Shown piece by piece: positions 5,745-11,224 of a stretch of 12,684 nt of DNA (its first letter is position 1; every line of letters starts with the position of its first letter). The translations under genes and the position numbers were made by a program. Under the pieces are notes generated by a model, which searched no databases, had not been told where the DNA came from, and was given only the letters and a program-made list of their open reading frames with translations. The stretch is from Phosphoribacter sp044220725 (GTDB taxonomy: Bacteria > Actinomycetota > Actinomycetes > Actinomycetales > Dermatophilaceae): positions 1 through 12,684 of the forward strand of contig JBGAQN010000072.1 in the NCBI GenBank assembly GCA_044220725.1, read 5' to 3'.

Positions 5745-7292
5745 GTGCCCGAAGCGCCACTGGATCTGGCCCGGACCTGGGTCGAGTTCACCGATCCGGA
5801 CAACCCCCGCCAACGTTTCCGCTGCGACCTCACCTGGCTCACCTCTCGGTGGACCTGCGTATTCGGCACGGCCTGTCGGGGGCTCTACGCAGACCGCCCA
5901 GACGACGGGTGTTGCACGCTCGGGGCTCACTTCACCGAGAAGGCCGACTACGAGCGGGTCAGGAACGCTGCTCGGACGCTCGGCGCGGACGAGTGGCAGT
6001 TCCGCGACATCGGGTATGCCGGTGGGTCGCTGTCCCGAGGCAACTGGACCGAACGGGAGGACGCTGCCCGCAAGACCAAAGTGGTCGACGGAGCGTGCAT
6101 CTTCCTCAACCGCCCGGGGTTTCCCGCTGGCCCGGGCTGCGCGCTGCATCAGCACGCCGTTGCCGAGGGAGTCAAACCACATGAGCTGAAGCCGGAGGTC
6201 TGTTGGCAGCTGCCTATCCGTCGGTCCTACCGCACGGTCGAGGTTGCCGACGGCACCGACTACCTGGAGATCTCGATCACCGAGTTCGACCGACGGGGCT
6301 GGGGTCCTGGCGGCCACGACCTGGACTGGTATTGCTCGGGAAACCCCGACGCCCACATCGGTCTTGAGCCAGTCTTCCGATCCAGTCGCGACGAGTTGGT
6401 CGAGCTCATGGGCGAAGCGGCCTACGACCAGCTCGTTGTGCGGTGCACGGCATACCTGCGCAGCGTCAACTCGGCCCACCGCGGGTCGGGCCGGGCGATG
6501 CTGCCGTTGCTCGTGCACCCGGCGACACTGGTCGCGGAATCCCGGCGACGACTTCGGCGTCGGCCGCTCGTCGTCAAGGGCAAGGCGATCGACGCCGACG
6601 GCGCGATCCGCAGCCCGAACATCTGGACCTCCCCCGAGATCTATGAGATCGAGAACCGGGCGATCGACCGGGAGGGGCTCATCGAGGCCACCATGCTGGC
6701 TTTGGCCGGCCGAGCGGATTGGACCGGCACAACGGTGCTGGACATCGGGTGCGGGGCGGGCTATCACCTGCCCTCCTTCGGGGCTTCTGCCGACATCGTC
6801 GTCGGGATCGAGCCGCACGCGCCGCTGGTCGCCCTCGCTCAGGACCGCACCGCGGGTCTGGAGAACGTGTCCGTGCGGCTGGCCTCGGCGCAAGCGACCG
6901 GATTGCCCGATGCGTTTGTCGACGTCGCGGTCGCCCGGCTGGCCTACTTCTTCGGGCCGGGCTGCGAACCCGGGCTCGTCGAACTCACCCGGATCATGCG
7001 TCCGGGCGGGATCGCCTTCGTCGTCGATCTCGACGCGACGCGCTCCACCTTCGGGGCGTGGTTCCAGGGGTCGGTGCCCGACTATGATCCCGCTGCGGTG
7101 GAACGGTTTTGGCGCCGCCAAGGCTGGGTCCAAGAACGTCTCGAGGTGGGGCTGCGGACCACGTCGCGCGCAGATTTCGAGGCGATCATCCGGCTCGAGT
7201 TCGCTCCGACGTATGCCGCTCGGATCCTCGCTGAGGACCCCGACCGGGAGGCCGTGGACTACGCCCTCAACCTGTGGTGGCGCCGGTTCTGA
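5745..7292 (+). CDS. Cysteine-rich domain fused to class I SAM-dependent methyltransferase
   Basis: A 515-residue two-part protein. Residues about 1-275 form a domain with nine cysteines (27, 38, 44, 56, 57, 118, 132, 153, 197) around a C-C pair, including CVFGTACRGLYADRPDDGCC (38-57), CIFLNRP (118), GPGCALH (132), KPEVCWQLPIRR (153) and GHDLDWYCSGNP (197). This resembles the zinc/iron-chelating cysteine-cluster proteins (YkgJ-like, loosely) and a stand-alone actinobacterial hypothetical family that I recall. After a basic linker (about 268-280, RRRLRRRPL), residues 300-515 are a Rossmann methyltransferase: VLDIGCGAGYHLPSFG (331-346), VVGIEPH for motif II, ASAQATGLPDAFVDVAVARLAYFFGPG, and RIMRPGGIAFVVD. 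The substrate is unknown; a metal-site or Fe-S-linked methyltransferase is possible but unproven. The start GTG is set by the -10 at 5732. The 3' end overlaps the convergent epimerase gene by 26 bases. Confidence 0.85.
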   Translation: MPEAPLDLARTWVEFTDPDNPRQRFRCDLTWLTSRWTCVFGTACRGLYADRPDDGCCTLGAHFTEKADYERVRNAARTLGADEWQFRDIGYAGGSLSRGNWTEREDAARKTKVVDGACIFLNRPGFPAGPGCALHQHAVAEGVKPHELKPEVCWQLPIRRSYRTVEVADGTDYLEISITEFDRRGWGPGGHDLDWYCSGNPDAHIGLEPVFRSSRDELVELMGEAAYDQLVVRCTAYLRSVNSAHRGSGRAMLPLLVHPATLVAESRRRLRRRPLVVKGKAIDADGAIRSPNIWTSPEIYEIENRAIDREGLIEATMLALAGRADWTGTTVLDIGCGAGYHLPSFGASADIVVGIEPHAPLVALAQDRTAGLENVSVRLASAQATGLPDAFVDVAVARLAYFFGPGCEPGLVELTRIMRPGGIAFVVDLDATRSTFGAWFQGSVPDYDPAAVERFWRRQGWVQERLEVGLRTTSRADFEAIIRLEFAPTYAARILAEDPDREAVDYALNLWWRRF

Positions 7293-8280
7293 ATCGTTCG
7301 GTCAGATCCCGCGCTTCGTCGTCGCGCAGGCCGCTGGCCCTCTCGGTGGCGGCGTCTCGCGACTCCTCCCAGGCCAGCGCGTCGGCGAGGGTCTGCGCGA
7401 GGGGGCGCGGGTGCAGACCCGCGGCGCGAGCTGGCGCTTCGACGTGAGCCATGAACCCGGCATACTCGGGCAGCGGCAACCACAGCGGAAGGGAGCGCTC
7501 CCCGGACCAGTGCTGAATGCCTTGTGCGACAAGCCAATCCGGGTCCGCCCGCAAGACCGGGCCGTGGTGCCCGGCCACAGACCTGGCGACGGCGAGGTGC
7601 TCGGCAAGCGACATCGTCTCCCCCACCGCGTCGACGATGCCCGCGGTGCGCCGCTCGCAGCAGTCGACCAACCAGGCGGACAGGTCACGCACGTCGATGA
7701 CTTGGGTCGGCAAGGCCGGGACATCGGGGACCACGACTGCGCCGTCGGGTGATCCGGGGTGGGCAAACCGCCACGGCCAGTATCCACTTCGGCTCGACTC
7801 ATCGCCCGGACCGCCGATCAGCCCGGCGCGGGCGATGAGGGTGCGGTCGGCGCCGAACCCCGCCAGCGCGGCCTGCTCGCAAGCCACTTTCGCCTCGCCG
7901 TAGACCTCCGGGCTCGCCATCCGATCGGTGTCGATGGGCGGCAGGAGCGCGCCGCCGGTCGTCCCTCCAGGGGTGTCGTGCGCGGCATACACACTCGCTG
8001 AGGAGACGAATGCGAAGTATGCCGCCCGCTCCCGCAACGCGGCAACGGCACCACGGACGTGGCCCGGGTGACGGGTGACGTCGAGAACCGAGTCCCAGTC
8101 GCCGGCTGCAGCGGCATACGCACCGGGTGCGTCCCGGTCGGCGACGACGAGGTGGACACCAGGCGGGACGGCGCCCGAGGTGCCGCGCGCGAGGGCGGTG
8201 ACGGAGTGCCCGCGCTCGACGGCGATGCCGGCGATCTGGCCGCCCAACCAGGCGGTGCCGCCAAGAAGAAGCAGTCTCAT
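7267..8280 (-). CDS. NAD-dependent epimerase/dehydratase-like protein (extended SDR)
   Basis: A 337-residue Rossmann protein. The dinucleotide motif is LLLGGTAWLGGQIA (4-17), a GGTxxLG form as in atypical and extended SDRs; VADRD follows, then AYFAFVSSASVYAA with the catalytic-region Ser, and VYGEAKVACEQA with the Tyr-x3-Lys pair. TLIARAGLIGGPGD and the WPWRFAHPG segment resemble the substrate-side part of epimerase-like proteins common in actinobacteria and annotated only as 'NAD-dependent epimerase/dehydratase' or reductase. The substrate is unknown and no sugar or cell-wall cluster is near. The start at ATG 8280 begins directly on strand 1; an in-frame ATG 27 codons upstream adds an unrelated basic leader. 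A weak TGCACT sits six bases before the ATG, like the leaderless neighbours but poorer. Its stop lies within the 3' end of the methyltransferase gene. Confidence 0.85.
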   Translation of the reverse strand: MRLLLLGGTAWLGGQIAGIAVERGHSVTALARGTSGAVPPGVHLVVADRDAPGAYAAAAGDWDSVLDVTRHPGHVRGAVAALRERAAYFAFVSSASVYAAHDTPGGTTGGALLPPIDTDRMASPEVYGEAKVACEQAALAGFGADRTLIARAGLIGGPGDESSRSGYWPWRFAHPGSPDGAVVVPDVPALPTQVIDVRDLSAWLVDCCERRTAGIVDAVGETMSLAEHLAVARSVAGHHGPVLRADPDWLVAQGIQHWSGERSLPLWLPLPEYAGFMAHVEAPARAAGLHPRPLAQTLADALAWEESRDAATERASGLRDDEARDLTERFRTGATTG

Positions 8281-8373
8281 GGTGCAAGTGCAGGTCGGCC
8301 GCGAGCGCAGCGCAAGGGTCGTTCGCCCAACGCACAACGGCATCCGACCGAAGTGCCCCATGCCGCCCTGAAA

Positions 8374-8504
8374 TCCTCACACCCGCCGACGACTTCTGGC
8401 CCCGACCCGCCAGATCCCCCGATTTCCTCACACCCGCGGGTGGATTCGGGTCGTCGGGGCCTGGGGTGGGCCGATTTCCTCACACCCGCCGACGACTTCT
8501 GGCC
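8374..8504. repeat. Three-unit repeat of 51-52 base period upstream of radA
   Basis: An exact 28-base sequence beginning TCCTCACACCCGCCGACG occurs at 8374-8401 and again at 8477-8504. Midway (8425-8437) its first 13 bases recur, and there the shared sequence extends leftward: CCGATTTCCTCACACCCGC is identical at 8419-8437 and 8471-8489. Start points fall at 8374, 8425 and 8477, so the array has a 51-52 base period with a divergent middle unit. It occupies most of the distal part of the 287-base gap (8281-8567) between the epimerase and radA starts; I see nothing gene-like in the remaining 8281-8373. Confidence 0.9.
8431..8442. repeat. 12-base perfect palindrome in the middle repeat unit
   Basis: CACCCGCGGGTG is its own reverse complement. 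It arises exactly where the middle repeat unit departs from the outer two (after CACCCGC). It lies 113 bases before the proposed radA -10, so it could be an operator, but no known regulator site is recognised. Confidence 0.7.
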
Positions 8505-8531
8505 CGACCCGAGACCCCCACCGCACAACCG

Positions 8532-8560
8532 TCGACGCTGTCAGTGCCGACCCCTACGGT
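8532..8560 (+). promoter_or_regulatory. Promoter of radA (leaderless)
   Basis: TCGACG (8532-8537; four of six bases of TTGACA), a 17-base spacer, then TACGGT (8555-8560), then seven bases and the radA ATG at 8568. It is the best-spaced -35/-10 pair among the leaderless promoters in this window. Confidence 0.55.
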
Positions 8561-8567
8561 CACGATC

Positions 8568-9959
8568 ATGGCAACGAACAACGCGACGCGCGCCCGCGAG
8601 AGGGGCACGGCATACCGATGCTCGGAATGCGGGTGGAGCACGGTCAAGTGGGTGGGGCGCTGCGGGGAGTGTCAGGCGTGGGGGACGGTGGCCGACTCCG
8701 GCGACGGTCGGCCGCGCACGACGCCCCCGGCCCGCGCTGTGCCGACACCGACGCGAATCGGGGATGTCGACCGAGACGCCGCTGTCGCCAGACCGACCGG
8801 TGTCGGTGAGTTCGATCGGGTGCTCGGCGGGGGCTTGGTGCCCGGCGCGGTCGTCCTTATCGCAGGCGAGCCCGGGATCGGTAAGTCGACGCTGCTGCTC
8901 GACGTGGCGGCCCGGGCCGCCAGGGCAGGCCGCGACGTCCTCTACGTCAGCGGCGAGGAGTCAGCCGCCCAGGTCCGGCTGCGGGCAGAGCGGATCGAGG
9001 CGATGGCCGCCAGCCTCTACCTCGCCGCCGAGACTGATCTGGGCACGGTGCTCGGCCAGATCGAGTCGATCAAACCCGACATGGTCATCGTCGACTCCGT
9101 GCAGACAATCGCGAGCGCTCAGGTCGAGGGCGCGGCCGGCAACGTCGCCCAGGTCCGCGAGGTGGCTGCCAGCCTGATCCACGTCGCCAAGTCAAGGGGC
9201 ATCGCCGTCCTGCTTGTCGGACACGTCACCAAGGACGGTGCGATCGCCGGCCCACGTCTGCTGGAGCACCTCGTCGACGTCGTGATCCAGTTCGAGGGGG
9301 AACGACACTCCCGGCTCCGGTTGGTCCGGGCGGCGAAGAACCGTTACGGCCCCACCGACGAGGTCGGGTGTTTCGACCTGTCCGACGTCGGCATCGTCGG
9401 GCTGCCCGACCCGAGTGGGCTGTTCCTGTCCAGCCGCGACGCGGCGGTCCCAGGCACCTGCGTCACCGTCACCCTCGAGGGCCGCCGTCCCCTGGTCGCC
9501 GAGATCCAGTCACTGGTCACCGCCTCGACGTTGCCGTCTCCCCGCCGCGCGACCCACGGGCTGGACGCCTCCCGGATCGCGATGATCCTCGCCGTGCTCC
9601 AGCAGCGCGCCGGAGCGACGATCGGGGGCCACGACGCTTACGTCGCCACCGTCGGCGGGGTTAAGGTCACCGAGCCTGCAGCTGATCTGGCCATCGCTCT
9701 GGCTGTCGCCTCGGCCGTCCGCAACGAACCGTTCCCGTCCGACGGCATCGCCTTCGGCGAAATCGGCCTCGCGGGCGAGATCAGATCGGTCTCAGGCATG
9801 CCGCGTCGGTTGGCAGAGGCAGCTCGGCTCGGCTTCAAACGGGCCTGGGTTCCTCCGGGGGTGACGGGCAGCGGGCCGCTGCCAGACGGCATCCGGGTCA
9901 TCGAGGTCCGCCAGGTGTGGGAGGCGGTGGGCCGGGCGCTGAGCGCCCACCACCGATAA
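8568..9959 (+). CDS. radA: DNA repair protein RadA (Sms)
   Basis: A 463-residue RecA-like ATPase with a Lon-protease-like C-terminal domain; it remodels and extends branched recombination intermediates on DNA. A four-cysteine zinc finger (YRCSECGWSTVKWVGRCGEC, Cys18, 21, 32, 35) opens the protein. The Walker A motif is GEPGIGKST (100-108), Walker B is MVIVDSVQTI, and the RadA-specific motif reads KNRYGPTDEVG rather than the usual KNRFG. The C-terminal part (from about 300, SLVTASTLPSPRRATHGLD onward, including VGGVKVTEPAADLAIALAVASA and IAFGEIGLAGEIR) is the inactive-protease-like domain. ATG 8568 is preferred over an ATG 34 codons upstream, because the family begins shortly before the zinc finger and a promoter ends seven bases before it. 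It is followed by disA, a pairing seen in many Gram-positive bacteria; in Bacillus RadA modulates DisA. Confidence 0.97.
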   Translation: MATNNATRARERGTAYRCSECGWSTVKWVGRCGECQAWGTVADSGDGRPRTTPPARAVPTPTRIGDVDRDAAVARPTGVGEFDRVLGGGLVPGAVVLIAGEPGIGKSTLLLDVAARAARAGRDVLYVSGEESAAQVRLRAERIEAMAASLYLAAETDLGTVLGQIESIKPDMVIVDSVQTIASAQVEGAAGNVAQVREVAASLIHVAKSRGIAVLLVGHVTKDGAIAGPRLLEHLVDVVIQFEGERHSRLRLVRAAKNRYGPTDEVGCFDLSDVGIVGLPDPSGLFLSSRDAAVPGTCVTVTLEGRRPLVAEIQSLVTASTLPSPRRATHGLDASRIAMILAVLQQRAGATIGGHDAYVATVGGVKVTEPAADLAIALAVASAVRNEPFPSDGIAFGEIGLAGEIRSVSGMPRRLAEAARLGFKRAWVPPGVTGSGPLPDGIRVIEVRQVWEAVGRALSAHHR

Positions 9960-10043
9960 GCGCCGCGTGACGGCCGACCGTCCGGGCACCCTCGGAGTCG
10001 CGGGCCGGCTCCGGGCACCACCCAGGTGACGGCCGACCAGGTG

Positions 10044-10089
10044 AGGGCCGGCCCTGCGGACGTCCCGGCCCTGCGGACGTCCCGGCCCT
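10044..10089. repeat. 17-base tandem repeat with palindromes between radA and disA
   Basis: The unit GGCCCTGCGGACGTCCC is repeated exactly at 10050-10066 and 10067-10083, with a third copy broken off after GGCCCT (10084-10089). Each full unit contains the palindrome GGACGTCC, and the left border forms a 12-base palindrome AGGGCCGGCCCT (10044-10055). Further left, GTGACGGCCGACC occurs twice (9967-9979 and 10027-10039). The array lies in the 181-base gap after the radA stop, 39 bases before the disA -10. No T-run follows, so an intrinsic terminator is not evident. Confidence 0.88.
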
Positions 10090-10127
10090 CGGCCGGAAGG
10101 CGGAGCCGCCGCGCGCCCGCCCCCGAC

Positions 10128-10133
10128 TAGACT
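10128..10133 (+). promoter_or_regulatory. -10 hexamer for leaderless disA mRNA
   Basis: TAGACT, then seven bases (CCCGACC), then the GTG start of disA at 10141. It suggests that disA has its own promoter besides any read-through from radA. No -35 at proper spacing is visible in the very GC-rich sequence upstream. Confidence 0.6.
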
Positions 10134-10140
10134 CCCGACC

Positions 10141-11217
10141 GTGGAACGCTCCGACGACGACCTGCTCATCGCGACCCTTGCTGCGGTCGCGCCGGGCACC
10201 GAGTTGCGGGATGGTCTGGAGCGCATTCTGCGCAGCGGCACCGGTGCCCTCATCGTCATCGGCAACGACAAATCCGTCGAGGCGCTGTGCTCGGGCGGGT
10301 TCCGCATCGACGCCGAATTCTCAGCGACGAGGCTGCGCGAGCTGACGAAGATGGACGGGGCCGTCGTCATCGACAAGGACGTCGCGAGAATCGTGCGGGC
10401 CAACACCCAGCTCGTCCCCGACTCGCGCATCGAGACGGCCGAGTCGGGCACCCGGCACCGGACCGCCGAGCGCGTCGCCAAACAAACGGGCGTCCCGGTC
10501 ATCTCAGTGAGCAAGTCGATGCACACGATCGCGCTCTATGTCGGGAAGCGGCGGCACGTCGTCGAGAACTCGGCCAGCATCCTGTCCCGGGCCAACCAAG
10601 CCCTGCAGACTTTGGAACGCTACAAGCTGCGACTGGACGAGGTCACGGGCACTCTCTCCGCCCTGGAGATCGAGGACCTGGTCACCGTTCGCGATGTCGC
10701 GGCGGTCTTGCAGCGCCTGGAGATGGTTCGCCGGATCAGTGACGAAATCCACGGTTACGCAATCGAACTGGGCACGGACGGGCGCCTGTTGAGCCTGCAG
10801 CTCGAGGAGCTGGTCGGCGGCCTTGGCAACGACCGTGAGCTCGTCATCCGGGACTATGCGCCGGTCGGCAAGGGCGCTAAGACCGTGGCTGCCGCCATGA
10901 ACGATTTGGTCGGGCTGTCGGCCTCCGAGCTGCTCGACCTCACCGCTGGTGCACGTGCCGTCGGTCTCGCCGGCCCCGCCGAGGGCCTGGACACCTCGGT
11001 ATCTCCGCGCGGCTACCGCTTGCTCACCCGCGTCCCTCGACTCCCCGGCGCGATCATCGACCGGCTCGTCGAACACTTCGACTCCCTCCAACGGATGCTC
11101 GCCGCCAACATCGATGACCTGATGGCCGTCGACGGCGTCGGAGAGAGCCGCGCCCGGGCGGTCCGTGAGGGCCTGTCTCGGATGGCCGAATCCAGCATCC
11201 TCGAGCGCTACGTCTAA
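10141..11217 (+). CDS. disA: DNA integrity scanning protein / diadenylate cyclase DisA
   Basis: A 358-residue cytoplasmic enzyme that makes c-di-AMP from two ATP and scans DNA for branched structures. The N-terminal DAC domain carries both catalytic motifs: MDGA with Asp72-Gly73-Ala74, and GTRHRTAE with Arg105-His106-Arg107. The helical spine follows, and the C-terminal helix-hairpin-helix DNA-binding domain is seen around 300-345 (LPGAIIDRLVEHFDSLQRMLAANIDDLMAVDGVGESRARAVREGL). Length and all motifs are normal, so it should be active. GTG 10141 is the only sensible start and is fixed by the TAGACT hexamer. It lies between radA and mutY; the former is a known functional partner in Bacillus. 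No c-di-AMP phosphodiesterase or c-di-AMP riboswitch is seen in the window. Confidence 0.97.
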   Translation: MERSDDDLLIATLAAVAPGTELRDGLERILRSGTGALIVIGNDKSVEALCSGGFRIDAEFSATRLRELTKMDGAVVIDKDVARIVRANTQLVPDSRIETAESGTRHRTAERVAKQTGVPVISVSKSMHTIALYVGKRRHVVENSASILSRANQALQTLERYKLRLDEVTGTLSALEIEDLVTVRDVAAVLQRLEMVRRISDEIHGYAIELGTDGRLLSLQLEELVGGLGNDRELVIRDYAPVGKGAKTVAAAMNDLVGLSASELLDLTAGARAVGLAGPAEGLDTSVSPRGYRLLTRVPRLPGAIIDRLVEHFDSLQRMLAANIDDLMAVDGVGESRARAVREGLSRMAESSILERYV

Positions 11218-11224
11218 AGCCACC

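Noticed and set aside
5649..7133. 494-codon minus-strand reading frame
   Set aside because: Antisense shadow of the cysteine-rich methyltransferase; low-complexity R/P/G/D-rich translation and it runs into the 13-base repeat.
6244..7752. 502-codon plus-strand reading frame
   Set aside because: Out-of-frame overlap of the methyltransferase and antisense to the epimerase; Ser/Arg/Pro-rich with no recognisable domain.
8374..8504. CRISPR-like array
   Set aside because: Only three units, the middle one diverged, no uniform spacers and no cas genes.
8059..9177. 372-codon plus-strand reading frame
   Set aside because: Crosses the repeat array and reads radA in the wrong frame; no motif.
9960..10140. 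c-di-AMP riboswitch or small RNA between radA and disA
   Set aside because: No ydaO-like conserved elements; the gap is filled by repeats and the disA -10 abuts its start, leaving no leader.
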